Positions 33,378 through 41,734 of a stretch of DNA of 49,320 nucleotides are shown in pieces. The translations under genes and the position numbers were made by a program. The notes under the pieces are model-generated. The model did no database searches. It was not told the origin of the DNA and saw only the letters and a program-made list of their open reading frames with translations. The DNA is from Parachlamydiaceae bacterium (lineage in GTDB: Bacteria > Chlamydiota > Chlamydiia > Chlamydiales > Parachlamydiaceae). Positions within the stretch are counted from its first letter, which is position 1. Every line of letters begins with the position of its first letter. The stretch is taken from positions 1 to 49,320 of the forward strand of contig JACDES010000008.1 in NCBI GenBank assembly GCA_013816265.1. The letters are read 5' to 3'.

Positions 33378-33863
33378 ATGCCAAATAAAAACAATAATGA
33401 ATTCATGAGACGTGCAATTGCTTTAAGTGAAAAAGCGTCAATGGTTGAAAAAAGTGGTGGTGTTTTTGGGGCTGTCATTGTAAAAGACGGCGAAATTATC
33501 GCCGAGGGTTATAATCAAGTGATCAGAAATAATGACCCTACATGGCATGCTGAAATGCAAGCTATTCGTGAAGCCTGCAAAAAACTTGGCACTCACCATC
33601 TGGACGGATGCATTTTATATACAAGTGCTGAATGCTGTCCGATGTGTCTCTGTGCAGCTTTTTGGGCTCATATTGATCATATTTATTATGGCGCTCGAGT
33701 TGAAGATGCTAAAAAATATGGTAATTTCGAAGATATCGATTTTTTAGCTGAAATTCGCAAAGATCCGAAAGATCGTAAAGTGAAATTCACCGAACTTTTA
33801 CGGGATGAAGCTGTTGTCGTTTGGAATAAATTTTCTGAAATGCCCGAACATGTTCACTACTAA
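33378..33863 (+). CDS. Nucleoside/guanine deaminase-like (CDA fold)
   Basis: A 161-residue zinc deaminase. The motif W-H-A-E (H-A-E with catalytic Glu) near residue 57 and the metal-binding S-A-E-C-C-P-M-C near 85 define the cytidine deaminase fold. The flanks (G-G-V-F-G-A-V-I-V-K-D-G, A-E-G-Y-N, N-D-P-T-W-H-A-E, D-G-C-I-L-Y-T-S) and the long C-terminus follow Bacillus GuaD, which converts guanine to xanthine. tRNA adenosine deaminase TadA is the alternative but lacks this C-terminal part. AGGGA lies six bases before the ATG. It may be co-transcribed with the ABM-domain gene, which starts 21 bases later. Confidence 0.88.
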   Translation: MPNKNNNEFMRRAIALSEKASMVEKSGGVFGAVIVKDGEIIAEGYNQVIRNNDPTWHAEMQAIREACKKLGTHHLDGCILYTSAECCPMCLCAAFWAHIDHIYYGARVEDAKKYGNFEDIDFLAEIRKDPKDRKVKFTELLRDEAVVVWNKFSEMPEHVHY

Positions 33864-33884
33864 GCTTTCACCGGTAAAATCATA

Positions 33885-34829
33885 ATGAGTTCTCAAGAAC
33901 AAACAACACTCTTCACAACGATTATATTGAAACCGGGTGTATCAGATCAATTTTCTGGTTGGCAAGAAAAAATGAACGCTACAGTGGCGATATTCTCTGG
34001 ATTTGTAAGTCTAGAAATTTTTCCTGTGCAAACCATTGAAAATAATACCACATGGATGAGTATACAAAGATTCCAGTCAACTAAAGATCTAGAAGCATGG
34101 CGCTCTTCAAAAGAGCGCTATCAATTGATAGAAGAACTCAAACCACTTCTTATAGATGCAGCCAAAGGTTTGCAGGTTTCTGATTCTTCTTCTGCCCCAA
34201 AAAGTGAATATGTTACTGAGGTTTTTTTAACTCATGTGAAGCCTGGAAAATATTCAGAATATCGTTCTTGGGCATCAAAAGTTCAACAAATTGAAGCGCG
34301 CTTTCCAGGATACCAAGGAGCATACATACAAGCTCCTGGTGATAAAGAGCAAGACAATTGGATCACAATATTACGTTTTGATACACCAGCAAACTTGAAT
34401 AGATGGCTCGTTTCAAAAGAGAGAAAAGCTATTTTAGAAGAAGCTAAACAAATTGTCCAGGATCTACAAAGTCAACGTATCTTTAGTCCCTTTGCAGGGT
34501 GGTTTTCAAATCTGCAAAACAAATATAGTGAACCACAGGCCGTCTGGAAACAAACCATGCTAATTTTATTAATTTTGTTTCCAATAGTAATGTTTGAACT
34601 TAAATATCTCAATCCCCTATTGACCAATTTAAACCCGGCCTTAGCAACATTTATTGGAAATGCAATCAGCGTTACTTTGATATCATGGCCCTCCTTACCC
34701 ATAGCTATCTACTTTTTAAGTTGGTGGCTGGCCCCTGGGGATCAAAATAGAACATATAAAAACATTAAAGGAACTCTCATTGTCCTAACACTTTATTTAA
34801 TTGAAATTCTTATCTTTTGGAAATTTTAA
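33885..34829 (+). CDS. Two-ABM-domain protein with C-terminal membrane helices
   Basis: A 314-residue protein. Residues ~8-95 and ~108-190 are two related ferredoxin-like antibiotic-biosynthesis-monooxygenase (ABM) domains. Each has the pattern T-x-x-x-L/V-K-P-G, then F-x-G-(F/Y), then W/N-(M/I)-(S/T)-I-x-R-F and a S-K-E-R helix. Residues ~218-312 contain three or so membrane helices, with P-x-x-A-T-F-I-G-N-A between them. The composition is that of COG3224-type proteins, whose biochemical role is not settled. It is likely held in the inner membrane with the ABM domains in the cytosol. It converges on the glycosyltransferase gene with only 13 bases between them. Confidence 0.85.
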   Translation: MSSQEQTTLFTTIILKPGVSDQFSGWQEKMNATVAIFSGFVSLEIFPVQTIENNTTWMSIQRFQSTKDLEAWRSSKERYQLIEELKPLLIDAAKGLQVSDSSSAPKSEYVTEVFLTHVKPGKYSEYRSWASKVQQIEARFPGYQGAYIQAPGDKEQDNWITILRFDTPANLNRWLVSKERKAILEEAKQIVQDLQSQRIFSPFAGWFSNLQNKYSEPQAVWKQTMLILLILFPIVMFELKYLNPLLTNLNPALATFIGNAISVTLISWPSLPIAIYFLSWWLAPGDQNRTYKNIKGTLIVLTLYLIEILIFWKF

Positions 34830-34842
34830 TTAATCAGAAACT

Positions 34843-36183
34843 CTATTTTTTCTTTTGAATCCACCAAAATTTGGGTTCCAAAATATCTTGATGAACCTCT
34901 TGACTCATTTTATCAAAAAACTGAATAATTTCATTTTCAAGCAGTGGAAAATGGGTAGAGATTTGATGTCCAGCTATAATTCCTCCTATTCGTAATTTTG
35001 TAAACCAAGCCTCAAATAAATCTTTAATAGGAATTAGGCAGTGTTCCGGATTGAAATAAATTAAATCGATTGATTCATCTGTAATTGTTTTTGCTACATC
35101 CATCGGTGAGGATTTGATCAATTCGGCTTGTGGGTGCATGTCCAAGATTCTATCGTATACATATTCATACAGTTGTTTTTCTTCATTTTGATCTAAGATG
35201 ATCCCTTGATAATTTTTACGATCATAATTATCAATGCCATATAATTTAGATAAAATAGAGGATTGCAATAATCGCTCTATGTGTAGTCCAAGGCCGACTC
35301 CAATTTCATAGCCTATTTCAAAGAATCCCTCATTAAGAAGCCTTGGAAGCATGAGACAAGAATTTGCAAGCGATAATTCTTCCTGTGATTCTAATAAATC
35401 TATTTTTTTATTGAATGAATTATCAATGGATGGCGTTGAGACAAGCCTTTGTGAAGCAATATCGAATAATGTTTCAGAAGGAAATTCAGTAATGAATTTT
35501 CTTGCAAAAAGACATCCTCCTTTTTTTGCATTTTCTATATAGGATGCCTCGACAGGACTATAATCTTGAAAATGATACGGATAAGGCCCTGTAGGTCTGA
35601 CAAAACTAGCATATGTTGTTTGTCTATAAACGACCTCTTCCAAGCAACCTTTTATACTAAAGAGTGAAGAGGGATATGATTCATGATCACGTTCATAACG
35701 TACGATGAGGTCAATAACGTTTCTATCTTCTGCAATAATTTCGGCGTGTTTTCTATTTAAAATAATCCATTCTGCATTTCCCCATCGATTTTCTTCTTGA
35801 AGTTCCACGACTTCTCTTGGATCATCTTTTGGCCACCAGGAGCGACTATACCGCATATAGCTGTTTGAATCCCTATTCAAATAGTGGTATAGATCATTTA
35901 ATGGATAAAGAGGCATACATGATTCTGATAAGAAAATAAATTTTGTATTTTCTTCGTCTTTTAATGCTTCAATGATCAATTCTTGCCATGCTTTAAGATG
36001 AATAAGATATGAGGTTGGAACGATATTTTTAATACGGAATTTTTTAAAAAATAAATCTTCTAAAGGCTCTTTGGAATGAATATAAATTTTGAATTTATCA
36101 TCGGTATTTTCTAGCATTTTCTGCCAAACACGAGGATGATTTAATTCTTTACGTGTCAGAAATAAAAGTGCAATTTTTATCAT
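34843..36183 (-). CDS. Fusion of GT14-like glycosyltransferase and SAM methyltransferase
   Basis: A 446-residue protein; ATG at 36183 has GAAGG 11 bases upstream. Residues 1-230 resemble core-2/I-branching N-acetylglucosaminyltransferases (GT14). They have I-A-L-L-F-L-T near the start, F-I-F-L-S-E-S-C-M-P-L-Y-P (82-94), and R-Y-S-R-S-W-W-P near 111-118. W-G-N-A-E-W-I-I-L-N-R-K-H-A (134-147) follows, with an acidic C-L-E-E near 180. Residues ~285-440 form a Rossmann methyltransferase: Y-E-I-G-V-G-L-G-L (292-300), the acidic Y-G-I-D, I-Y-F-N-P-E-H, and L-R-I-G-G-I-I-A-G-H. Possible role: making a methylated glycan or modifying a surface polymer. The acceptor is unknown. Confidence 0.78.
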   Translation of the reverse strand: MIKIALLFLTRKELNHPRVWQKMLENTDDKFKIYIHSKEPLEDLFFKKFRIKNIVPTSYLIHLKAWQELIIEALKDEENTKFIFLSESCMPLYPLNDLYHYLNRDSNSYMRYSRSWWPKDDPREVVELQEENRWGNAEWIILNRKHAEIIAEDRNVIDLIVRYERDHESYPSSLFSIKGCLEEVVYRQTTYASFVRPTGPYPYHFQDYSPVEASYIENAKKGGCLFARKFITEFPSETLFDIASQRLVSTPSIDNSFNKKIDLLESQEELSLANSCLMLPRLLNEGFFEIGYEIGVGLGLHIERLLQSSILSKLYGIDNYDRKNYQGIILDQNEEKQLYEYVYDRILDMHPQAELIKSSPMDVAKTITDESIDLIYFNPEHCLIPIKDLFEAWFTKLRIGGIIAGHQISTHFPLLENEIIQFFDKMSQEVHQDILEPKFWWIQKKK

Positions 36184-36325
36184 TTGATTAGCGACCTTCA
36201 AGAAATTTTATTGGCAGAATAAATGTTTCTTGATCAACATTGCAATAGATTATAGAATATGTCTAAAGAAATGGACCACTTTATTATCGGCCTTTGCTAA
36301 ATCCTACAAATTTAAGGTTATAAAA

Positions 36326-37285
36326 ATGAGCGAAATATCAGCATTTCCCGGTTTTAAATATTTAAACAACACAAGAAATACACTTTGGGAAAATTCATAC
36401 CGAAAAGATAAAACTGTCACAATAAAAATTGCATCTTGGTTTGGTCATAAAGGTCTATCTGCTATCTGTCTTCCAATAAATACAATAGGCATCGGAGCTG
36501 GACTTGCTGGTCTTGTTATAACAGCGAGTACAATAGGTGTAATAAAAATTGCTATTTATACAATCACCTTCGGTCACAAAAAATTACCCATTCCTACCGG
36601 GGGCATCTACTTTGGGCAACGCGCATTTTATTCTCTAGGTGAAGGACTTTATAACAGCGGAGAACTTGTCTATGACGCCGTTGTTCTCATCAATAATACT
36701 ATTCGTGCAATCCGCTGGGTTGGAAAAAAATTATTTGTTGAAAGTTTGATAGATAAAATTATTCAACAAATCGATAAAATCTTTAGTATATTTGCAAAGC
36801 GTTTAGGATATGGTTTGGACAAGACAATCGAAACCGAAAAAAGTTTTTCTTTTTCTGGCAAAACTCCTTTTATTACCTATCCAATAGATGAATTAACAGC
36901 TCAATACAGAATTGACTGGAACAATCTCGGCGAACGTTCTGTAAGTCAAATATTTTTACACACAGTTTTTTCAGCAGCAAATGTTCCTATTAATGCAATT
37001 GCAGCTGCTTGTTCAGGTATTGCAACACTAATACTTAGTGGAGCATTTATTGGTAAGATTCTACTTTGCTCTGCAACCCATATCAATATTAATATTCCAA
37101 CTTGTGCCGGCCAAGCAATGGGAGCAACATACGCTTCTACTAGAAATGTTATTATGGATGTTTCAGATGTTGTCTGCGATGCTTTTATTTTGTTAAATAA
37201 AACTTCAAATGCCCTTGGAATTAATAGAGTACTACTCACAACAAGAGATATTCTTTTGTATATTCCAGAAGCACTATTTTGTTAG
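36326..37285 (+). CDS. Internally duplicated hydrophobic protein, Inc-like
   Basis: A 319-residue protein; ATG at 36326 has AAGG eight bases upstream. Two halves are related. P-I-N-T-I-G-I-G-A-G-L-A-G-L and, later, Y-D-A-V-V-L-I-N-N-T occur at about 55-140. P-I-N-A-I-A-A-A-C-S-G-I-A-T and C-D-A-F-I-L-L-N-K-T occur at about 225-305. Each half has a paired hydrophobic stretch (two helices close together), joined by a hydrophilic middle. The bilobed hydrophobic pattern is what defines chlamydial inclusion-membrane (Inc) proteins, but no database check was possible. No signal peptide. It converges on the tubby-like gene across a terminator. Confidence 0.7.
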   Translation: MSEISAFPGFKYLNNTRNTLWENSYRKDKTVTIKIASWFGHKGLSAICLPINTIGIGAGLAGLVITASTIGVIKIAIYTITFGHKKLPIPTGGIYFGQRAFYSLGEGLYNSGELVYDAVVLINNTIRAIRWVGKKLFVESLIDKIIQQIDKIFSIFAKRLGYGLDKTIETEKSFSFSGKTPFITYPIDELTAQYRIDWNNLGERSVSQIFLHTVFSAANVPINAIAAACSGIATLILSGAFIGKILLCSATHININIPTCAGQAMGATYASTRNVIMDVSDVVCDAFILLNKTSNALGINRVLLTTRDILLYIPEALFC

Positions 37286-37301
37286 ATTCATTTAATGACC
37301 A

Positions 37302-37347
37302 GTGTTTGTTTTTTTAGAAATTGTTCAAATGTAAAAAAAACAAACAC
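37302..37347. terminator. Bidirectional terminator between convergent genes
   Basis: GTGTTTGTTTTTTTA (37302-37316) pairs with TAAAAAAAACAAACAC (37332-37347), a long A:T-rich stem that provides a T run for either strand. Confidence 0.85.
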
Positions 37348-37364
37348 GGGTCTTAGAACAGAGA

Positions 37365-37982
37365 TTATTTATCCTTCTTAAAGTCATTTTGTGTGTCTAC
37401 TGCAAATGCAGCAAATATTTTTATTATCCGAATATCTATACAATCTTTGTCGTATACAGCCACATCCCAATGGTCTACAGTGTCCTTAATAAAGTTTCTT
37501 TTAAAACTAGCCAAATGATGACGATCATTTTTTGGATCTACAATTGTATATGATGATTTATTTAAATCAAGGTATGCGATACCAACGCACGTTCCTTCAG
37601 CGTTATAAATACTGAATTTTGCACCTGCTGCTGTAGCAGCTTGACCATCAATTAATCCCACGTACATTTTATTCTGATCATAAATATCCATCTCTCTTGC
37701 CCATGAATAAATAGAACCTAAAGTCAAAATCCTACAGATGGCGACACCTTCATAATTTCCCTTGGAATCATAGAGATCATAGTTAGTGCGTACACGTAAG
37801 GTACTTTTTGAAACAGAACCAATAAAACCTTTATCTGAATGCATTTCAAAAATTGTTGAAAATTTGAAATTTTGTTGGTGAATTTCAAATGACAGTGGAG
37901 ATGGATTAGATTTTTTTGGTGATTCCGCAAAGATGCTGCTGATACCACTAAAAAACAAGGCGATATAGATGATAGATTTCAA
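37365..37982 (-). CDS. Secreted protein with tubby/LURP-one-like repeats
   Basis: A 205-residue product. I prefer TTG at 37982, because GGAG lies six bases upstream. A TTG at 37994 would overlap that site. Residues 1-20 are a signal peptide ending I-F-A. The mature protein repeats a strand pattern Y-D-x-K/Q-G/N: Y-D-L-Y-D-S-K-G-N, I-Y-D-Q-N-K-M-Y-V-G and I-Y-N-A-E-G-T-C-V-G-I-A. It ends with W-D-V-A-V-Y and I-D-I-R-I-I-K-I-F-A-A-F. This order resembles the LURP-one/scramblase-like tubby fold. Exported beta-rich protein, perhaps lipid- or membrane-binding; the assignment is tentative. Confidence 0.68.
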   Translation of the reverse strand: MKSIIYIALFFSGISSIFAESPKKSNPSPLSFEIHQQNFKFSTIFEMHSDKGFIGSVSKSTLRVRTNYDLYDSKGNYEGVAICRILTLGSIYSWAREMDIYDQNKMYVGLIDGQAATAAGAKFSIYNAEGTCVGIAYLDLNKSSYTIVDPKNDRHHLASFKRNFIKDTVDHWDVAVYDKDCIDIRIIKIFAAFAVDTQNDFKKDK

Positions 37983-38187
37983 AATGAACTCCAATTTTTT
38001 ATTAAGTTTAGTATTAGTTTTATACCGATTGCAGTATAAAGCTGTCAGAGTTTAGTCATAATAAATATTTCCAGCAACTTTAAAAAAACCGTAGCATGAA
38101 TTCATTTCATTCAGTAAATTTCATATTAGCTTTTTTTTACCAAGTTCTGCAAAGACTATCAATCAAAGGAGATGCCTTAGGCTAATT

Positions 38188-38952
38188 ATGAAAACATCAG
38201 TAAAATATTCGATTGTTTTTTTTATTCTTTGTATCAATTTATTCACAACACAAGCCTTTTCAGAAGAATATCTCTGGGAAAAAAGAGTCTATCTAGCAAC
38301 ATTTCCTAGATCAGGAAATCATTGGGCTCGAGCTCTCATTGAGGAAGCCTCTCATATTGCCACTGGAGCTGTTTACAAAGATGCCAAACCGGTACATTTA
38401 GATACTGTTTTCCCTTGGGGTGGATTTAGCACTGATCACGGTTATATTGGAAATTGTCGTTATCCCAATATTGGAGAACCTGTTGTTGTAAAAACACACT
38501 ATCCAACAAATAAAACACCCTATGATTTACTACCGTCAATAAAAATAATTAGAATCATTCGCCACCCTGTAGATTCTATGTATTCCTATTATGTTTTTCT
38601 TCACCCAAATGTTCCTAAAGGATCTCCCATTCCTCTGGACACTTTAAAAAGATATGTAAGGAAATGGGATAAACATCTAAATTATTGGGATGAACAAAAA
38701 AATGTGGTCACAATATACTACGAAGATCTTTATAACGAGCCAGAAAAGAATCTTAGAAAAATCATGGATGCAACTGGATATAAAGTTACTGATGAAGATA
38801 TTAAAAGAGCTGTATCAATGAATCCCCCTGAAGGAGGCTTATTGAAGCATATTGAAAATTATTCCAAAGATGATTTGAAGTTAATAAATAAAAAATTGGG
38901 TCATCAAATGCGAAAACATGGTTACAAAATTCCCAAACGATTGGTTAAATAA
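38188..38952 (+). CDS. Sulfotransferase-domain protein with signal peptide
   Basis: A 254-residue protein. Residues 1-25 are a signal peptide (hydrophobic core, cleavage near T-Q-A). The mature part begins with A-T-F-P-R-S-G-N-H-W, the 5'-phosphosulfate-binding loop of PAPS-dependent sulfotransferases. I-R-I-I-R-H-P-V-D-S-M-Y-S-Y-Y, the 3'-phosphate-binding element, follows near 127-141. Sulfotransferases work where PAPS is available, usually the cytosol or Golgi, so export to the periplasm or host side is odd. It may act in the host. Ribosome binding is unclear: AAAGGAG lies 16 bases upstream of the ATG. A terminator follows. Confidence 0.85.
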   Translation: MKTSVKYSIVFFILCINLFTTQAFSEEYLWEKRVYLATFPRSGNHWARALIEEASHIATGAVYKDAKPVHLDTVFPWGGFSTDHGYIGNCRYPNIGEPVVVKTHYPTNKTPYDLLPSIKIIRIIRHPVDSMYSYYVFLHPNVPKGSPIPLDTLKRYVRKWDKHLNYWDEQKNVVTIYYEDLYNEPEKNLRKIMDATGYKVTDEDIKRAVSMNPPEGGLLKHIENYSKDDLKLINKKLGHQMRKHGYKIPKRLVK

Positions 38953-38970
38953 GTTTAAGACTGATCGCGA

Positions 38971-39007
38971 TATTTATGGATCTCATTTTCACTGAGATCC
39001 ATAAATA
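38971..39007 (+). terminator. Terminator-like hairpin after the sulfotransferase gene
   Basis: TATTTATGGATCTCA (38971-38985) pairs perfectly with TGAGATCCATAAATA (38993-39007) around TTTTCAC. Confidence 0.75.
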
Positions 39008-39059
39008 CTTCTAATCTTTATTGTTCTATTAATCTTAAAATAATATTTTATTGTTTTTA

Positions 39060-39087
39060 TTGACATTTTTATTGCATTTGGTATCAT
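39060..39087 (+). promoter_or_regulatory. Promoter of the toxin-antitoxin operon
   Basis: TTGACA (39060-39065), 16 bases, then TATCAT (39082-39087). The -10 lies 36 bases before the toxin ATG. An operator for the antitoxin HTH would be expected here, but I cannot define a clear palindrome. Confidence 0.55.
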
Positions 39088-39123
39088 TTGATGCTACAAT
39101 AATATACGGAAGAGATGAGAAAT

Positions 39124-39501
39124 ATGCATAATCGCCCCTCAGATCGAGAATTACAAAAAAGGATTTCTGAAGCAAAAGACTCCCTAACCATAAAGCAAGG
39201 GGTATTTGCAAATCCGGCCAAAGCAATGAACGAATTGAACGAACTTAATATAGACGATTCGAATGATATATGGGGTTTAATACGAGAATTGCTTAATGAA
39301 ATCTCACCTGGATTTTACAAGGGTTCCAGTCCGCCACAAAAATCCTATGAGAAGGCAATCAATGGAAGCGAGTTGTTTGCTTTTTGCTGGTTGAGTGAAA
39401 AACTTGGAAAAGAAATGTATATGAAGTTTGCTTTAAAGAATGGTCGATATTATTACGTATCTCTACACCCACACCGTTCTGTAGAGCAGGAAGGAGTTTA
39501 A
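39124..39501 (+). CDS. Probable toxin of a type II toxin-antitoxin pair (MqsR-like)
   Basis: A 125-residue protein upstream of an MqsA-like antitoxin. ATG at 39124 is chosen, since GAAGAG is about nine bases away. An ATG at 39115 would abut that site. The C-terminal part (E-I-S-P-G-F-Y-K-G-S-S-P-P, then G-K-E-M-Y-M-K-F-A-L, then Y-Y-Y-V-S-L-H-P-H-R) follows the order of MqsR-type mRNA interferases (D-F-Y-K-S, then Y-L-K-x, then V-S-F-K). Sequence identity is low. The gene order, with the toxin first, and a 5-base gap to the antitoxin, also fit MqsRA. mRNA cleavage is inferred from the partner. Confidence 0.7.
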   Translation: MHNRPSDRELQKRISEAKDSLTIKQGVFANPAKAMNELNELNIDDSNDIWGLIRELLNEISPGFYKGSSPPQKSYEKAINGSELFAFCWLSEKLGKEMYMKFALKNGRYYYVSLHPHRSVEQEGV

Positions 39502-39506
39502 TAAAA

Positions 39507-40373
39507 ATGAAATGTTTAAATTGTGAAAATGAAAAATTTGAAGAAAAACAGCTTCGCTTTACTCCCGAAATCAAAGGAGAAGAAATCGAGGTCGTTGTCC
39601 CTTCATATGTGTGCAAACACTGCCAAACCCCATTAATGGATGGGGCGCAAATGAATCTGCTCAGAAGAATTTCCGCCGACAAATACCGTAAACTTCACGG
39701 ATTGCTTACATCGGAAGAAATTGTCAAATTTCGAACAATGCTCGGAATGTCACAAGCAGCTTTTGCAAATTATTTAAAGGTTGGTGAAGCCAGCATAAAG
39801 CGTTGGGAGACCTACTACGTACAAGATGTTGTACAAAACGATCATATCAGGTTAAAATGTGATGAAGCCTATGCAGAATTTAATGCCCTAGAGGTTCACT
39901 GGAAATGCCATGCTCCTGATATTTTTAGTGGAAATAGACGTTTCAGTTGGGAACTTTTCAAACAAACAGTTCGTTATTTAATTGGATTTACAAAAAGCCC
40001 TCTATTTTTAAATAAAGCTTTGTTCTATGTAGACTTTAGACACTTTAAACTTTATGGAAACAGTATCACTGGTGCTCGTTATGCACATTTAGAATATGGC
40101 CCTTGTCCAGATCAATATCAAAGCATTATTCACAGACTCTTGACAGACGACATATTAATGTCAGCAGGTCATCATAAGTTGAAAAGTGTGCAAAAAGCTG
40201 ATTTAAATTTATTTGCTGACTCAGAAAAAGAAACATTAGAATATGTTGCAAATCTTACAAAAGCAGATGGGGGCAAAAAACTCCTAGCTCTTTCCCACGA
40301 GGAACAAGCTTATAAAAAAACAGAACCATTTCAATTGATAAGTTATAATTTCTCTAAAGAACTAAAAATTTAA
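39507..40373 (+). CDS. Antitoxin: YgiT zinc finger + HTH + Panacea (DUF4065) domain
   Basis: A 288-residue three-part protein. Residues 1-55 are an MqsA/YgiT-type zinc finger with C3-x2-C6 and C36-x2-C39. Residues ~67-105 are a helix-turn-helix (L-G-M-S-Q-A-A-F-A-N-Y-L, then S-I-K-R-W-E). Residues ~145-250 match the Panacea domain: L-N-K-A-L-F-Y-V-D-F, then Y-G-N-S-I-T-G-A-R-Y, then Y-G-P-C-P. Panacea is known as a promiscuous toxin-neutralising domain. The zinc finger or the Panacea part should bind the upstream toxin and the HTH should repress the operon. GGAAGGAG precedes the ATG. Confidence 0.87.
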   Translation: MKCLNCENEKFEEKQLRFTPEIKGEEIEVVVPSYVCKHCQTPLMDGAQMNLLRRISADKYRKLHGLLTSEEIVKFRTMLGMSQAAFANYLKVGEASIKRWETYYVQDVVQNDHIRLKCDEAYAEFNALEVHWKCHAPDIFSGNRRFSWELFKQTVRYLIGFTKSPLFLNKALFYVDFRHFKLYGNSITGARYAHLEYGPCPDQYQSIIHRLLTDDILMSAGHHKLKSVQKADLNLFADSEKETLEYVANLTKADGGKKLLALSHEEQAYKKTEPFQLISYNFSKELKI

Positions 40374-40764
40374 CATTAAATTATATGACCCATAAAAATA
40401 TCGATTATATTCAGCTGAAAGACTCTCTTCATTACATGAAAATGAAAGAACTAAAGAATCCCTGTATCCGATTTAATCTCCCTTTTAAAAGATTGAAAAA
40501 TGAACTATAAATAGAAGAAACTATATTTAGTTTCACACAGCAAGCCGTTGTGGCTATTTTTGTAAATAGTTTTTCCAATAAACCACGCATGATATTTTAT
40601 GGACTTTTTTGGATCGAGAAAATGATAAAGTAGCATTTTTTTGACAATGGTTTTTTTTGTAATTTTGTAATATAGCTTTGAACAATATAATAAACTCAAT
40701 TATACATCATTAATATTGACTCAATGTTTTTTTTGTAATAAAACATTTAATAATCACCCCACAT
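40374..40764. other. Intergenic region with a 41-codon frame
   Basis: At 40385-40510 (+) a short frame reads M-T-H-K-N-I-D-Y-I-Q-L-K and ends L-K-N-E-L. It begins 12 bases after the antitoxin stop but has no ribosome-binding site and may be a remnant. Most of the rest is AT-rich. TTGACT (40716-40721) and TAAAAC (40739-40744), 17 bases apart, are a possible promoter for the next gene. Confidence 0.4.
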
Positions 40765-41712
40765 ATGCATATAGAAAGTGTTCCAAAAGACTCCATTCAC
40801 ATTGAAACACAAGTCAACATCGACCATATTGGGACTTATGCCGGTTTACTTGCATTAACAGAACTGAGCTGTGGAAGCATTATTCATTCCTTACATCTTC
40901 CTTTTTCTGGCTACTTACTTTCTCTAAATCAAATATTTATTTTAACAATAGCCTCACGAGAAAACACATCCTTTTCATTTAGATACAATTCAATGATGAT
41001 TTCTGGAGTTGCCACAGTATTAAAATCACTAGCTCCGATAGGAAAAAAATTAACACCAATGCTTGCAATAAGTATGCAAGGGTTATTGTTTAACGTTGGA
41101 ATACTAATATTTGGTAATTCATCATTAGGAAGATTACTAGGAGCTTGTTTATCTTCATTTTGGGGATTTATTCAACCGTTATTTTTATATTATTTAATCT
41201 TTGGTAAAAGTCTTTATGAAGCTATTGTAGGCATTGTTAAAGATATTGGTACCTATTTACTACTTGAAGAAAATACGATTTATTTTATTTTTCTAGGATT
41301 TGTAATACTAAAAATGATTTTGGCAATAACGATTGTTATCCTTACCCCATACTTATCCACCAAATGGATGACAACATTTAATAATAAAACAAAAACGAGT
41401 TTTATTCTTAAAAAAGAAGAAGAAACAAAGATTATTTCACCTTTACGCGGTGCGTTTAAGGATATTTGCAAGCCAGTATTTTTAATTTTAGTAATGGGAA
41501 CCACTTTGTTTTTTTTCTTATTACAAAAAGATTATACTGCAATTGTTTGGAATTTATTGAGACCCTTAGCTATTGGTTTTATTACCTTTTATTTCATACG
41601 TTGGATTCCAATGGAAAGATTAATAGGATGGTTAGAGAAGAAACAAAAAAATGCTTTTAGTAGCTCGTTAAAAGTTGCCCTAAATAAAATTAGGAATATT
41701 TTCCAAGGGTAG
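40765..41712 (+). CDS. Polytopic membrane protein, possible ECF-type substrate-binding subunit
   Basis: A 315-residue protein with about seven membrane helices. L-H-L-P-F-S-G-Y-L-L-S-L-N-Q-I-F near residue 45 is followed by several small-residue helices. G-K-K-L-T-P-M-L-A-I-S-M-Q-G-L-L-F lies near 94 and G-A-C-L-S-S-F-W-G-F near 126. This recalls the six-helix S-components of energy-coupling-factor transporters, but no family could be named, and no ECF ATPase or T-component gene is nearby. The C-terminal third has a long charged loop and one or two helices. No Shine-Dalgarno is evident before the ATG. Confidence 0.68.
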   Translation: MHIESVPKDSIHIETQVNIDHIGTYAGLLALTELSCGSIIHSLHLPFSGYLLSLNQIFILTIASRENTSFSFRYNSMMISGVATVLKSLAPIGKKLTPMLAISMQGLLFNVGILIFGNSSLGRLLGACLSSFWGFIQPLFLYYLIFGKSLYEAIVGIVKDIGTYLLLEENTIYFIFLGFVILKMILAITIVILTPYLSTKWMTTFNNKTKTSFILKKEEETKIISPLRGAFKDICKPVFLILVMGTTLFFFLLQKDYTAIVWNLLRPLAIGFITFYFIRWIPMERLIGWLEKKQKNAFSSSLKVALNKIRNIFQG

Positions 41713-41734
41713 CAATGGGTGACTTTGAGGATCA

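Noticed and set aside
40505..40699. 64-codon minus-strand frame downstream of the antitoxin
   Set aside because: No ribosome-binding site and no recognisable family; possibly a relic, not supported as a gene.
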